Of a stretch of DNA of 64,000 nucleotides, positions 22,838 through 35,548 are shown in pieces; position 1 is the stretch's first letter, and the number at the start of each line of letters is the position of its first letter. The notes beneath the pieces are model-generated. The model had not been told where the DNA came from. It did no database searches and saw nothing but the letters and a program-made list of their open reading frames with translations. A program made the translations under genes and the position numbers. The DNA comes from Welwitschia mirabilis (Eukaryota; Gnetophyta; Gnetopsida; Welwitschiales), in assembly GCA_051453625.1 (NCBI GenBank), contig JBOZIK010000001.1, forward strand, positions 134,431,326-134,495,325, given 5' to 3'.

Positions 22838-25600
22838 TTAGATCACTCCCCAACCATCCTATTGATCTCTAAAGACTATAAACCCAACTCCTCCTTTAGA
22901 TGCTGTAATTTTTGGTGTGAGGACAACTCCTTTCTTACACTCATCTAGTCCATGTGGAACTCTTACCCCCCTTGTTATTCACTGATTGGTATGCACCAAA
23001 AACTTTGTATCATCAAATTGGTGCTTAAAGCAAAGTTTACAACTGATATAAGAAGCCTTAGTCAGAGAACTCTCTAGGCTCACCTAAAGCTCCTATCGAT
23101 TCAAAAATAATTACAGGGCTCCACCATGTCTTTAGCCTTATGCAAAAGTGAAAAAAGGGCAGCAATAAAATACAAAAATCTAATATTTCAGGAATTTCAA
23201 TTCCTTAAACAATGGGCCAAAATCAAATGGGCCAGGGAAGGGGACATAAACTTATCCTACTTCCATGCATGCCTTAAGCAGAGAAATAGCTTGTCCATGA
23301 TCATCACAATCTTGATTCAAACAACAACTTGTTGATGCATCAAAAAGACATAAGCTGTTGCATTCTATCCTTTTTTGAAAACTTACTGGGGAAAGATGCT
23401 TAAGTGTCTAATCTAAATCCTACCTTTTTAGAGGCTGGCCCTTCGGTTTCTAAACAGTAATGCATTCATCTTTGTAAGCCTATTTTCATTGAGGAGGTCA
23501 GGAACGCTATCTTCTCAATAGGTAATGATAAACGTCTAGGCTTGGATGGCTTTCCAAGTAAAATCTTCAAAGTTTCTTGGGATATTATTGGATTGGAAGT
23601 GACCACAACCATAAAAAATTTCTTTAGGAAGTGCAAAATGCCAAGAAGCATAAAATCAACTATCATTATTCTCATCCCTAAATCATATTCTCCCAAATCA
23701 ACTTCAGAATTACCTATTGTAATGTCATTTACAAAGCCATTGTGATTATCCTAGCAAACAGGCTGAAAGAAATTTTAAATGACATTGTAAAAGATAATCA
23801 AGGCGTCTTTACCCTTCATAGGAGTATTATTCATAATATTTTATTAGCCCAAGAACTGATTCAGTTCTACGTGATGAAAAGAATCAGCCCAAGGTGTGCC
23901 CTCAAGATTGACCTCAAGAAGGCCCATGATTCAGTCTCATGAAATTTTCTACTAGATTTGCTGAAAGGTTTAGGTCTTCCATTTAAATTTATCTCATTGA
24001 TCAAGGCTTGTGTGACCTTCCCATTCTTTTCCATCCAAATTAATGGGAATATGATGGGCTACTTCGAAGGCAAAAGAGGTCTTAAGCAAGGAGACCCCCT
24101 GTTCCCTTAATAGTTTTTCATCATCATGGAATATCTGTCTAGAGGAATTTTGAAAATGACGATGAACCCAAACTTTCGGTTCCACCCAAAATGTCATAGA
24201 CTTTAAATTATGCATCTTGGTTATGCTGACGATCTCTTTTTATTTTGTAAAGCAGAGGACAATACTATAAGACTAATAAAATATGCCATAGACCATTTTA
24301 AGATTGTATTGGGGTTGGAGGCAAATCTTTCTAAAAGCCAAACATACTTTGGAGAAATCTCTCAATGCCAAAAGAAAAGATTTCTACAAATTTTAGGATT
24401 CTCAGAAGGAATCCTTCCTGTTAAATACTTGGGTGTCCTCCTCAATTCAAAAAAAGCTCTCCATTTCAGATTATCTCCCTCTGATTCTTAGGGTCATGGG
24501 GAAAATAAGAGAGTGGATCACTAAATTCCTATCTTATACAGGGATATGTATGTTGATTAAAGTTGTTCTTCAAGCTTTATCTTCTTTCTGGTATAGGATT
24601 TTCATTCTCCCAAATAAGGTGATTCATGAAATTAACTCTCTTTGTAGAAGGTCTCTTTGGACAGGAAATTTTGACCAGATAAAAAAATCCCCAATAGCAT
24701 GACAAACGCTAGTTAAAACAAAGAAAGTAGGTGGTTTAGGCCTACTAAATTCCATCCTAATGAACAAAGCTCTTATCTACTCTCAATTATGAGATCTAGT
24801 GCTCAAAAAGGACACCCTTTGGATGAAATGGTGTCATGAATATTACTTCAAAGAAGATAACATTTGGAAGTATCAGATTAAGCATAATACCTCTTAGATT
24901 TTGAGAAAAATCCTAAAACTCAGAACCCTCATAAGGGGATGTGTGTAGACCTCTAACCATGCCTTAATCTAGACAATTAGGGGTAAGCCTTTCTCTACAT
25001 CAGCAACTTATCATTTCTTGTTGGAATAGGAGCCAAAGATAGAGTGGTGTGATCTAATCTAGAACCACTTCACTTTCCCAAAATATTCCTTCATAGCATG
25101 GTTTGCCTGTAATAATAGACTCTTCTCTAAAGACAAAATCTGTAGAATGGGGATTCAAGTCGACTCGACATGTATTCTCTGTGGTTTAGCAGAAGAAAAT
25201 AGAGATCATCTATTTTTTGAATGTCCCCCTAGTGCCCTGTTATTCAGGACAGTTCTAAATCTGGCCAAAATCACCCCCCAGGAGACTCTTAGAAGGAAGT
25301 TCAGACCTGGTCTAAACAGAAACTAAGACCTAAAGATGCACAGCACAACATCATTAAATTCCTCATCATGTTCGGTATTTATCACATATGGCAAGCCAGA
25401 AATGAAAAAATCTTCATGAAGAAAGACTTCCAAATAGAGCAGATCAGAAGAAAAATAAATTTCCAACTATCCATTAAACTGGCGATGATCTAAAAAGTAA
25501 GAGATACCCAAGGAAACCGGGAGTGGTGCCTTTCAATGGGAATTTCCCCTCTCCTACTGAGAAAACCGCCAAATTCATAAGCAAGAAGATTTGTTTTCAA
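22838..25600 (+). pseudogene. LINE ORF2 remnant: EN end, RT, zf-RVT
   Basis: One frame runs from 22838 to 23335 with TAG/TAA stops where Gln or Trp codons are likely. RT follows in several frames: GLDGFPSKIF near 23540, LKIDLKKAHDSVS near 23910, GLKQGDPL near 24075-24100, and an intact YADD catalytic box at 24222-24233. A zf-RVT region follows: FPKYSFIAWF near 25080, then C-x2-C (25171) to H-x3-C (about 25224). At least four frameshifts are needed to read it through. Gene order and motifs are those of plant L1-like LINEs. Inactive, but the best-preserved polymerase here. Confidence 0.9.
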
Positions 25601-25699
25601 GGCCAAGGATTTCTGAAGCATAAAAAATTAAATCAGCTGAAACCGGCATCTAGTTCAGTCCTCAGTTACATGGCTAGGAATGTAAGCTAGAGTCTAACA

Positions 25700-27879
25700 T
25701 AGGCTGTAAACTTTTTCCAAATAGTGTAAATGTGTTTTACATATTGATATGCGGCTTCAAAATTGGCACATACCTCTGTTTTATTTTTTCAGCTTTCTTA
25801 ATAATATTGAGCTTTAGTCCTAGGCAACTTCCACAGACCCATATTTGAGAGGAAGTCTGGCTTACTACTAGGGCGAATCTATATGGTAGCTTCTCCACCA
25901 AAATGGCTCTGCACCAGCTGTGCCACCACTTATTGCAGTCCCATCCTCCTTTGTTTTTGATTTACAAGTCCCAGTCAGCCGTGTCTGTATTTCCTATCCA
26001 GTTTTATTCATGCTCCTCTATACTATCTGGTTTTCCAGCCACAGATTAGGGTGGACAATGTGGTCTCTAAGTCTTTTTCGCCCTGGCCTGACGGGGGTGC
26101 TACTAGTTGTGTTATGGAATTTGATTCTATATCTTCCTGAGCTTGTTTCTTCCTCCGGTACTTGTAAGAACTGCTCTCCAATCGTTTCTAGTAATGAACT
26201 ATTTCATTTAAAGAAAAAAAAAAATCCCCTATTCCTAGCGAATCCACTGATCAAAGTATTGGAATGATTCCCAAGTTGCACTAATTATGCGTAGCCCAGA
26301 TCCTTTCACTCTTGTACTCAGTCAGTGTCAGATATATGGTTATTCTACTTATCTTGGAGATCCTAACTGTATCTTATTATGTCAGGCTAACTGAGGATTG
26401 ATGCATCTTCTTATGTCTGTGATTAAGCTTCTGTCAAACATCAATCAGGTTTCTATGTAGGCCTACCATAGCTTTGGTTTCACAGATTAAGGTTTTCAGA
26501 TTGTACTCTTAAGGCCATCGCTGGAGCATGTTTCTTCATCCTGTAAAGTCCTTTTTGTGTTCTCTCATAGAGATCCCAAATGTGTGTTATAGTATGGCTT
26601 TCCAATTGAATATCGATTTCTCCTAGGACTGGTATATCAGAGTTCTTNNNNNNNNNNNNNNNNNNNNNNNNNNNNNNNNNNNNNNNNNNNNNNNNNNNNN
26701 NNNNNNNNNNNNNNNNNNNNNNNNNNNNNNNNNNNNNNNNNNNNNNNNNNNNNNNNNNNNNNNNNNNNNNNNNNNNNNNNNNNNNNNNNNNNNNNNNNNN
26801 NNNNNNNNNNNNNNNNNNNNNNNNNNNNNNNNNNNNNNNNNNNNNNNNNNNNNNNNNNNNNNNNNNNNNNNNNNNNNNNNNNNNNNNNNNNNNNNNNNNN
26901 NNNNNNNNNNNNNNNNNNNNNNNNNNNNNNNNNNNNNNNNNNNNNNNNNNNNNNNNNNNNNNNNNNNNNNNNNNNNNNNNNNNNNNNNNNNNNNNNNNNN
27001 NNNNNNNNNNNNNNNNNNNNNNNNNNNNNNNNNNNNNNNNNNNNNNNNNNNNNNNNNNNNNNNNNNNNNNNNNNNNNNNNNNNNNNNNNNNNNNNNNNNN
27101 NNNNNNNNNNNNNNNNNNNNNNNNNNNNNNNNNNNNNNNNNNNNNNNNNNNNNNNNNNNNNNNNNNNNNNNNNNNNNNNNNNNNNNNNNNNNNNNNNNNN
27201 NNNNNNNNNNNNNNNNNNNNNNNNNNNNNNNNNNNNNNNNNNNNNNNNNNNNNNNNNNNNNNNNNNNNNNNNNNNNNNNNNNNNNNNNNNNNNNNNNNNN
27301 NNNNNNNNNNNNNNNNNNNNNNNNNNNNNNNNNNNNNNNNNNNNNNNNNNNNNNNNNNNNNNNNNNNNNNNNNNNNNNNNNNNNNNNNNNNNNNNNNNNN
27401 NNNNNNNNNNNNNNNNNNNNNNNNNNNNNNNNNNNNNNNNNNNNNNNNNNNNNNNNNNNNNNNNNNNNNNNNNNNNNNNNNNNNNNNNNNNNNNNNNNAA
27501 ATTTATCCAATCTGATGGCTTAAATCAGTAAATTAGATTACTTATGTAGATATGATGGATCTTAGGTTATTTCTAGCCTTATGAGATTCATGGGTTTGAT
27601 CTGGGATGCGTTGGTCCCCTTTCCTAGTTTCGGTTTAGTCCTCCAGGTTTCTTCATGTATGTGCTAGTTAGAAATCCTATCTAGGAATTCTGTTTCTTGG
27701 ATTATATGGTCTACCCTTTATTATTTGGAGGGATGTTGATATCCGAGATCATTGTTTTAGATTCAGTTAGAGATGTATTTTAGGATTTCGCTGTCCCAAC
27801 TGCTGACTTTCTTACCTTGTTATTCTGTATGAGTTGTGCTTTTAATAAACTAGTAATGAAATCCCCTCAATTTTCATTC
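25700..27879 (+). other. Long 3' UTR of the younger LINE
   Basis: After the last ORF2 similarity there are about 2.2 kb without coding signal, of which 851 are N. The sequence is T- and G-rich. The last 50 bases closely resemble the minus-strand tail at 3902-3960, so this region belongs to the LINE. The 115-codon frame at 25920-26267 resembles nothing known and is probably chance. Confidence 0.65.
26648..27498. other. Assembly gap, 851 N
   Basis: A non-round length suggests a size estimated from linking data. It lies wholly inside the LINE 3' UTR. Confidence 0.95.
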
Positions 27880-27894
27880 AAAAAAAAAAAAAAA

Positions 27895-27906
27895 AAGTTT
27901 CCTTCT
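27895..27906. repeat. 12-bp TSD of nested LINE, right copy
   Basis: Repeats 22791-22802. The older LINE sequence resumes after it. Confidence 0.85.
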
Positions 27907-28834
27907 CTTTTTAAGGAATCTTTGAATGCCTTAAGTACTAGCTCTATATTTATTAATTTATGGAATAAGAATAGAGATGAAATGTAGCTTCATGAAGGGA
28001 ACACCCTTTATTTTCTTTTTCCACTTGATGAATTTATTCTCTTAGTATGTTGGGAGTTATTTGATCCTTAATTCAAATTTCAATTTAAAAACATTATTGG
28101 TATCTCTTCCCTTTCTTTTAGTATTATTTGTTTACAAGAAGTTAAATTTTATGAAAATGCTCTTTGTTTTGCCTATAATTGTATTACTCTTTGATATATG
28201 CTTTTTTCCACATCCAATTCCCAAGGCTGTGGTGATTTTGTGCTTCTTGTTCATCCATTATGAGCTCCTAAAATTCTAGATTATGGTATTATTAATGATG
28301 ATGTAGCAATATGGCTTTGATTTCATTGAAAAATTTTATTTTTGGCATTGTCTCTATCTATGCTCCTAATAATCCAAAATATAAAGAGCTTCTTTGAAAG
28401 AATTTACATGCTATACCAGATGCTACTTAGTTCCTTATAGATGAGTTCAATATGACTACTACCTCTAGAGATAAAGGAGGGAGATGTTCCTTCTTTTTTA
28501 ATGCTTCAAAGTGATTAGCCTAAAATGATCTCATTACTTCTTTTTATTTATATGACCCTATGGATCTTGCTAGAAGAACTTATTCTCCTATTTTAACTTA
28601 GTACAATAGGCAAATGATAAATAATTTAGTAGTTAAATATTTAGATAGGGTTTATCTTTCTCACAATAATCATATTTAATTTTATAATATTGCTAATCAT
28701 CTTGTGTACATCATTTTTTTCAAAAAATGTTTTTAACATGATCCCATTATTTTTAAACTCTGGAAGTGTAAAGCTCCCCCTAGTAGAGTCTTAAGTTTTA
28801 TTCTTAATACTACTTTTCTTCATTTTTACAAGGT
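27907..28834 (+). pseudogene. Old LINE remnant: ORF1 end and endonuclease
   Basis: Continuation of the LINE interrupted at 22802. From about 28100 the endonuclease is readable: a SIICLQEVK motif (28110-28140, catalytic Glu kept), then SIYAPNNPKY near 28350, a DEFN-type motif near 28445 (from G-D-F-N), and HDPI near 28735 (from S-D-H-x-P) followed by FKLWKCKAPPS. It stops abruptly at about 28834, where gypsy LTR sequence begins, so its RT is missing here. Confidence 0.8.
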
Positions 28835-29790
28835 CATGCATATACATGCAAAGTGTAAGAACTGCATCCATCACAGTTCCTAGTATGAACCAAGGTAAGG
28901 GATAGGTAGGAATAGGTTTCTCCAAAACAAGGTAACAGGTAAAGGAACTAAGGCATCTAAAGGATTGTTACATAATGGGAATTATGTAAGCATGATGTTG
29001 TTAAAACATTAGATGATTCATGCAAATACTAAAGGAATTTTAAAGCATACAATTTTTACTAGCAAGACAATTTTAGATAATACGAGAACAATTGGAATAA
29101 TTCAAATTATATAAGAAGGATCTTTAACCATATCTATTCTAAGCTAAATCATAAAGTACTACTAATTGTATTCAAAGCTTCAATACATTCACAATCACAA
29201 GGTATACATCTATAACTCTACTAGTTAAGGGACTTAGGTATTTATAAGTAAAAATCTAATAGTAAAGATTAGGTGCCTATAAGTAGTTTAGATTCTCATA
29301 ACCCATCCTTTCTAATCTTGGCCACTGTGTGTAAACAATAATATAATAACAATTCTAAATAAATTTAACTACATGATATAAATAACATGAGTAAATACTT
29401 TAGAGCACATATAATTACTATTTCATAAATAACATACAATTAAAAGAAATCTACATTAGAATTGTAGTTAATTTCCAAAATAAGTCAAGTAATCCAATTT
29501 CAAACTATAAGACTAGAGAAACATGGATATGTAAAAGTAGATTCCATAATTAACTCTATCTTTTAATTAATTTACTAATAGTAATAACTACAAATTAAAA
29601 ATTCAATAAATAAACATGAAAATATTTAGTTTTACTATTACCATTATTAATCTTTTAATTATTTTTAAACGATTAGCAAGTAGTCTTATTTATCATGAGA
29701 AAATTTCCAATATTTATTTTTTTAAGTATAATTAACTAGAAAGGTCTTCTAACCTTAGGAAAAGTTGGACATGATAATTCCCTTACCCTT
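28835..29790 (-). repeat. Gypsy LTR fragment (family M)
   Basis: About 950 bases match 45800-47125 in order and orientation, with small indels; the block starting near 45950 in the other copy is absent here. No coding sequence. In the 45-kb copy the primer site is on the minus strand, so this fragment is a minus-strand LTR piece that abuts the truncated LINE. Confidence 0.75.
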
Positions 29791-32462
29791 AAGAGTTTTC
29801 CTCCTGGAAACTTGTTATTACCTCAAACTTTCATTACAATATCTCACTCATTGGCTTTTATGGGGCTTAACTCATTTGTTGTCTTAATAACAATGTCTTA
29901 TATAACTTGATTATTTTCCTTCAATTACCATTTATGATACAATCTTAAAAAACTTATTACATCTTAAAATAAAGTTTCCTTGATTCTATCATAAACATGT
30001 ATCAATTATAAGATCAAGTTGCACTAAGGATTAGATCATTAAGAAGGAAACAATTTCAAGGGATAAGGAATCAAGATACTTCACCAACCATTCTAATAAT
30101 GTAATGTTTCCATAAGAACTAATATTAGACAAGGTATGTATACATTCAAAACTACAACCAATGTTCACAATAGAGTTTTAATCAATTGGAGATAACAAGG
30201 AATCTTTAGAAATTACAAAAATTCCAATAAATTACAAGAATATAGAAATCAAGAATTTCTTTAGACATAGAGGAGTGCAAGAACCTAGTATCATACAAAT
30301 GATAATGAAATCATATGTGAAATGAAGGTATACTTGGAACCATATAAAAGATACAAGAAAACCATAAGGATCATATGTGATATACAAGAAGGGAAATCTA
30401 AACCACACAAGATTTAAGAAATATGTAAGACCATATAAGAAATAAAGAGAAATCTAAGAACATATACAAATTTAATATAAATTTTTTCCATCCTTTAAAA
30501 TTGCTATGCACAAGCTCCACATACTTCTTATATTTTCCACATTTTATACTTACTTAAATTTTTATATCTCATAGGTAAGAAAGGTTGGAGTAACCTAGTA
30601 TCTAAGACTATGACCTATCTTATCATCACTGTGTACTCTAGTATCTTACACCTTTTTATACTATAATAGATTATATCACACATGGAATCATTATGACATC
30701 ACCTTTATCATTGCCAAATTCTCTAGTTATATGGATAACTATTTACAACATGATGTTATATCAATTGTGATTACTATTATTGCTACTCTTATCATAACTT
30801 TCTAACATGATGCTAAAAATTGACTCCTATGAACACTAGCTATTTATTTAGGTGATTTATAATTATACTTAAATTCATTCATACTATAGTTTTGATTGTG
30901 TACAATAGATCATTTATTAATCTTAATGGAATGTTTCCATATTTCTTTGTTTACAACTAGAAAGGAATTATGTTAAGGCTAGGTAAAGGTTAAACATTAT
31001 CTTGGTAGTACTATATTCTAGGTAATAAGTACAACACTTAACATACTTAAATGGTTAGTGACAATACAAGCAACCATGAAGGGTATTTAAAGGAAAGCTA
31101 AGGTCTAAACATCAAGAGGTCCATAATTAATTTATGGCCTTAACACCCTTAAACCCCTTACTTAGATGGTTATTAGATAAGCATTTTTATATGATGTTTA
31201 ATTCCTTTAGCAGGTTTCAATAAGACATAGTTTTGGCTATAATTTTTACTGGTTTCAACTATCAAGTTTAACATCAATAATTTATCCTATAAGTTTCTTA
31301 AATCATACCTCCAACTTATAAGAAACTGTTAACACTAGATGTCTTACTAACTTCAAATTATGTCGATATTTATTTCTTTAAGAATGTGTCAAACCATTCT
31401 TTGGTTGTTTTTAGAGATATTACCCAAGGAAATATTTTAGTACATAAAAATCAAAATTATAGTGCCTAACTTAAAAAAGCTCTAGGTGGAAATTTTGATT
31501 TTAACTTGATAAGTCAAGTACCATCCTGTAAATCCTTTTTTAAACACTATGTTTATTTATCTTACCTATGCCAAGTATATATCGATTTCATATGTATTTT
31601 TAATTATAGATTATTTTTTGTATTTTTAACTACTTTTTTTATCATCCTTATCCCTTCAGTATATTTTTCTATGTATAACTTAAGTTTTATTTACTTATCT
31701 ATTAGTTCATCTTGCTTACCAATGTATTATACAATTTATCTGTGTACTTTGATATCATCATAAGCCCTTATCTTTTCTCTTAAATACTCTAGCATATTTT
31801 ATATGTTTTCTTCCCCACATGCATAAAGGTTAAGTGGGCCCTACTTCCTACACACAATATCCAATTACTAGTAAGATGTAAGATGAAAGTAGTACAGTGT
31901 ATATCTCATAATTTACCCTAGCTATGTAATAATATTAATGCATCATTTCCAAAAGCCATATTAGTCAATTAATAATTAATATATTGAACTAAAATATATA
32001 GACTCATAAGATAGATTATGTGTACATCAAATGATGCTATAGTTAAGATAAATATTTTTAGCTACTCTTCAATTTCACCCAATATGTAAGCTAGTGGTAA
32101 TATACTTAATTAACTGCATGCAACTTATTGTATATATACAAGAAAGTAGGACACACTTAATTACTCAGCTTAACATGGCTAAGGGAAACAAACCATGTGA
32201 TATATGGATATTTCTCTATGTGGTACATATACTAGGATTCTTCATTTTTTAAGAAAAATCAATAAATATAAAAATAAGATCTAAGTTCACTAATCGTTAA
32301 TGCACCGCATTAGGGATAAATAAAGGGTTTGGTTAAATGGACCACTTTGATAACTTACTAGGTAAGAAATTTTAAGCTCATAATTTAAGGGAAAATAAAA
32401 TTAATAAAGGCTAAGAAATAATATTCATTAAAAAGGTTATGTTATGGAATCAAACTAGGGGC
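29791..32462. other. AT-rich stretch, nothing firmly recognised
   Basis: No reliable domain remnants. The left part may be further LTR. A short LINE-like reading near 31440-31520 is too weak to call. Confidence 0.45.
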
Positions 32463-32467
32463 CTTTA
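32463..32467. repeat. 5-bp TSD of copia A, left copy
   Basis: cttta directly precedes the 5' LTR, and the same five bases follow the 3' LTR at 41778-41782. Five base pairs is the normal copia target duplication. Confidence 0.7.
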
Positions 32468-32667
32468 TGTTAGGAATGTAGCTCAAATTTTGGACACACA
32501 TCCAAAGGTGCATAGGGTAGTGATCGCCCACAGTATCTTACAAAACGAAAAGTGCTCTGCGTCTATTTAAACACACCTCTTTGACCACCTTTGAACACGG
32601 TTGCTTCTACACCTCTTATCATCCTCCACGTCTTTTTGCCAATGTTCCTGCTAACTACCCTCTTACA
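32468..32667 (+). repeat. 5' LTR of copia A, 200 bp
   Basis: Starts TGTTAGG and ends TTACA. About 27 differences from the 41578-41777 LTR by hand alignment, mostly transitions. A TATA-like ctatttaaa lies at about 32564. The first 40 bases form an inverted repeat (ggaatgt ... acacatcc). Confidence 0.8.
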
Positions 32668-32668
32668 A

Positions 32669-32680
32669 TGGTATTAGAAC
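32669..32680 (+). other. Primer-binding site of copia A
   Basis: TGGTATTAGAAC matches the plant initiator-Met primer site at 10 of 12 positions and lies one base after the LTR end. The same arrangement recurs at 42952. Confidence 0.7.
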
Positions 32681-33930
32681 ACATCTGTGTGTCCATTTTA
32701 CTGCATTCTCAGTGCATCCATGCCATGCCTCATAGCTCCTTCATCGTAGCCTCTGTGCTATGTTGTTCTGTCATCGTAAGCGTTTCCCAAGTCAAACTCA
32801 TTTTGCTTTCTCAATTTGCTCATTGTTGAATTACTACCCAATATTTTAAGCTTTTTCATCTAAGTTGCTGTATCACCTCCTTCTCATTTTGCTGTACTAA
32901 TAATTCTCTTTGTGACCCTCCTTCATGGCTAACCTATGCGGCATGTTCTCTTCTCTACATGCATGCCTTAGATAGCATAGCTCACCTCTTCCGATGCGGT
33001 GTTCTCTCTCATAGCACCTGTGCATCAAGCAGCTCTTCATTGCTTCGCTTTGCACTCTTGGTTTTTCCATGATGTCTTAACTCAGCGTTATTTCCTTGGG
33101 TTTCTTCAAGTATCTGCATGATCTATGCTTAACGTTGTCCCTTGGTGCTTTGTTCCTGTGCACCTGTGCTCTTTTATAGCGCCTCAGTNNNNNNNNNNTC
33201 CTATTCCTTGGTCTGTTAGCGCTCCATCACTGTGGCCACTTCGGTCGCCCTGCGCATCATTCTCCACTACCACTCTACATAGTTGTTAGTGCTCTTTGGT
33301 GCTTCCTTGTACACAGTGCTTCTACTCATTAGTTTGATCCACCACCTTCTTGCTCTTATGCTGTGTTCTAGCTTCCTCTTATGTTGACTGCTGAGTGTCT
33401 ACACTTCTGCATCGCACCTTTGGTCTTTACCTACATTACATCTTGACATCACTTGTGGTTTTGTTTTCCCTATGTGCACACTTCGGTATCATTGACATTT
33501 ATTTGGACCTCTTCCCAGCATACCTGCACTACCTACACTCTTGCTTGACTATGTCTTTATTGATATCTGCTCTTATGGTTTGTCTCTTGTGCTTGGTGTA
33601 TTCCTTGCTCCACCTGTGACTATGCCTATCACTACTACACACCAATGCTATCCTTAGCATTAGCTCACCTTGATACTTATTGCCTCGTGCCTCATGCTTC
33701 CCATATTATTCCTGCCAAGTGGATTTTAATCTACCTTGTGTTGATTAATTTGTTCGTTGGTTTAGCATCTCAGGTCTTATGCCATTTTTTAATCTCTGTT
33801 TTTTTTTTTAAATATACCAGCCATCATTATATTTCTTATTTTTATATTTATTTTTTTTCATTGGTTATTGGTTGATTTAGGGATTATTATTGTATACAAA
33901 TGTTATTTTTTACAACTCCTTTATTTTAGG
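32681..33930 (+). other. CT-rich leader between PBS and gag (copia A)
   Basis: About 1.25 kb, strongly enriched in C and T on the plus strand and much richer in GC than the gag that follows. Open frames of about 70-80 codons (such as 32581-32829 and 33395-33619) have no recognisable product; they follow from the shortage of A. A 10-N gap lies at 33189-33198. Similar leaders occur at 34786-35330 and 42964-44130. Confidence 0.65.
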
Positions 33931-34685
33931 ATGGCCACCATGATGAAGTTTGACATTGAAAAATTCGATCTCAAACTCAGTTTTTCTATATGGTGTGTTT
34001 GAATGAGGGTGGTTCTTACTTAAAATGGCTTGAAGAAGGCCTTGGATGGTAAAGTAAAAAAACATGAGATCATGTCTGACAAGCAATGCGATGAGTTAAA
34101 TGAAAAGGCCCTGATAGCAATCTAGTTATGCTTATCCAAGAAGGTCCTCTATGAGGTCATCAGTAAGACCACTGCTATCAGTCTATGGCTGAAACTGAAA
34201 ATGTTATACATGATGAAAAGTCTCAATAATAAGCTTTGGCTCAAAGAACACCTATTCACCATGCGAATAATAGAAGGTACTACCATTCAAGCACATCTTA
34301 ATAAGTTTAATTTAATTCTTTTAGATTTAGAAAATATGCACATTAAAGACGAATACAAGATTATTTTGTTAGTTGTCTCTTTATCTCCTACCTATAGGTA
34401 TTTTAGAGAAATGATATTGTATGGTGGTTTAAATACCTTATCTTTTAAAGATGTCAAAGCTAATCTATTATCCAAAAAAAAATTTGATTTAGAAATTTAC
34501 TCTGAGGACAAGGGTGAAGTTCTGATAATTAGAGGTAGAAGTCATAATAATGTACATACTAGAAACTACAAAACATCTAGGTCAAAGTCAAAAGAATGTA
34601 AGTCCAATAGTAAAACCTATCAATATGGTAAAAAAAATAGGACATGAGATTTCAGAATGTTATAAGTTAAAAAATAAACAGGAAA
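33931..34685 (+). pseudogene. Copia gag remnant (element A)
   Basis: Homologous to the gag at 35549-36328 through most of its length. It opens with a KFDIEKFD-type block, then an unrelated-frame break; from 34201 a 148-codon frame covers the UBN2-like gag core (MRIIEGTTIQAHLNKFNLIL). The zinc knuckle is damaged by a frameshift in an A run near 34628. The copy is cut by the gap at 34686 just after the knuckle. Gag would package element RNA; this one is non-functional. Confidence 0.85.
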
Positions 34686-34785
34686 NNNNNNNNNNNNNNN
34701 NNNNNNNNNNNNNNNNNNNNNNNNNNNNNNNNNNNNNNNNNNNNNNNNNNNNNNNNNNNNNNNNNNNNNNNNNNNNNNNNNNNNN
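34686..34785. other. Assembly gap, 100 N
   Basis: Left edge is copia gag, right edge is a CT-rich leader of a different copia copy. Placeholder length. Confidence 0.95.
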
Positions 34786-35500
34786 GCCTGCATGTTACCT
34801 CGGCCAACCTCCTTTCTTCTGGTGCCGTGCCTGCCTTCTCTGCCATTTATTATCACCAGTCCACATGCGTTCGCTGAATACGTTGCCTCCTCTTCGTCCA
34901 TGTGTCCATTCTTTTGTGCACTTGCGCCTCTGTGCTCCACCGTGTACCTACATCTCTACGCTCTGCCATGCACCCGCACCTCCCTCGATCTGCCTGCACT
35001 CATGCATTGTGTTCCGATCTCCTTGATCAGCCTACGCTCTGCACCTACTACTCACCGCTCTCTGTGTCGCACCTAAGCCTATGTTCTCATTTTGCTTGGA
35101 GTCTCCCAGGATGCGAGTACTACACTGCCTCACCCATGCTTCCCAGTGCATCAGCACTTCACTGCCTCATGCGTGCTATCCAGCATGCCAGCGATATCTT
35201 CTACGCATTACTCAGGTCCTCTACACACTGCTTAGCGCTCCACCACTCTCTCCTCCATGTCACGGTCTGACTGAGCATCAGCCTTTTGCCGCTTGCGTCT
35301 TTTTGGTTGATAGTGTGTAATTTATCTATGTTATTATTAGGGCTTTAAACATCAATTTTATAAGGTTTGTTCTTTTTTAATTTATGGAAACCACCGCATA
35401 ATTGGTTTTATTGGAGACTGTAGCTGAAGGGTTGGGAAGACCCTTATTTGTATTCATATTTTGCCTTGTATCTTACTTATTACCTCTATATAACTAATAA
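34786..35500 (+). other. CT-rich leader of copia B, 5' end missing
   Basis: To about 35330 the plus strand is rich in C and T with abundant ctgc/ctacgc phrases, like the leader of copia A. It carries overlapping open frames of 79-158 codons that I regard as compositional. From 35330 the sequence becomes AT-rich up to the gag. The 5' LTR would lie in or beyond the gap. Confidence 0.6.
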
Positions 35501-35501
35501 G

Positions 35502-35513
35502 TGGTATTAAAGT
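35502..35513 (+). other. Second PBS-like site just before gag (copia B)
   Basis: TGGTATTAAAGT agrees with TGGTATCAGAGC at 9 of 12 positions and lies 36 bases before the gag start, a distance common in plant copia. It is at odds with copies A and D, where the PBS precedes the CT-rich leader. It may be a relic of a recombinant element or chance. Confidence 0.4.
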
Positions 35514-35548
35514 CATGTGTTCTAGGTTATTAAACTAGGATATCCACT

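Larger units (their letters stand above)
22803..27896 (+). mobile_element. Younger LINE, 5'-truncated, nested
   Basis: Bounded by a 12-bp TSD and ending in 17 A (27880-27896). It starts inside the end of the endonuclease (LDHSP motif at 22838), so ORF1 and most of EN are lacking, as expected from incomplete reverse transcription. It carries the RT, zf-RVT and a long non-coding 3' region containing a gap of 851 N. It has inserted into an older LINE of the same orientation. It has higher GC and fewer stops than its host. Confidence 0.9.

Noticed and set aside
26623-27510. 295-codon frame on the minus strand
   Set aside because: Almost entirely N; an artefact of the gap.
31440-31763. LINE ORF1-like reading
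   Set aside because: Only a few residues look suggestive; the rest is low-complexity hydrophobic translation of AT-rich DNA.
34550-35270. Frames of 94-158 codons around the gap
   Set aside because: Several run through N or owe their length to CT-rich composition.
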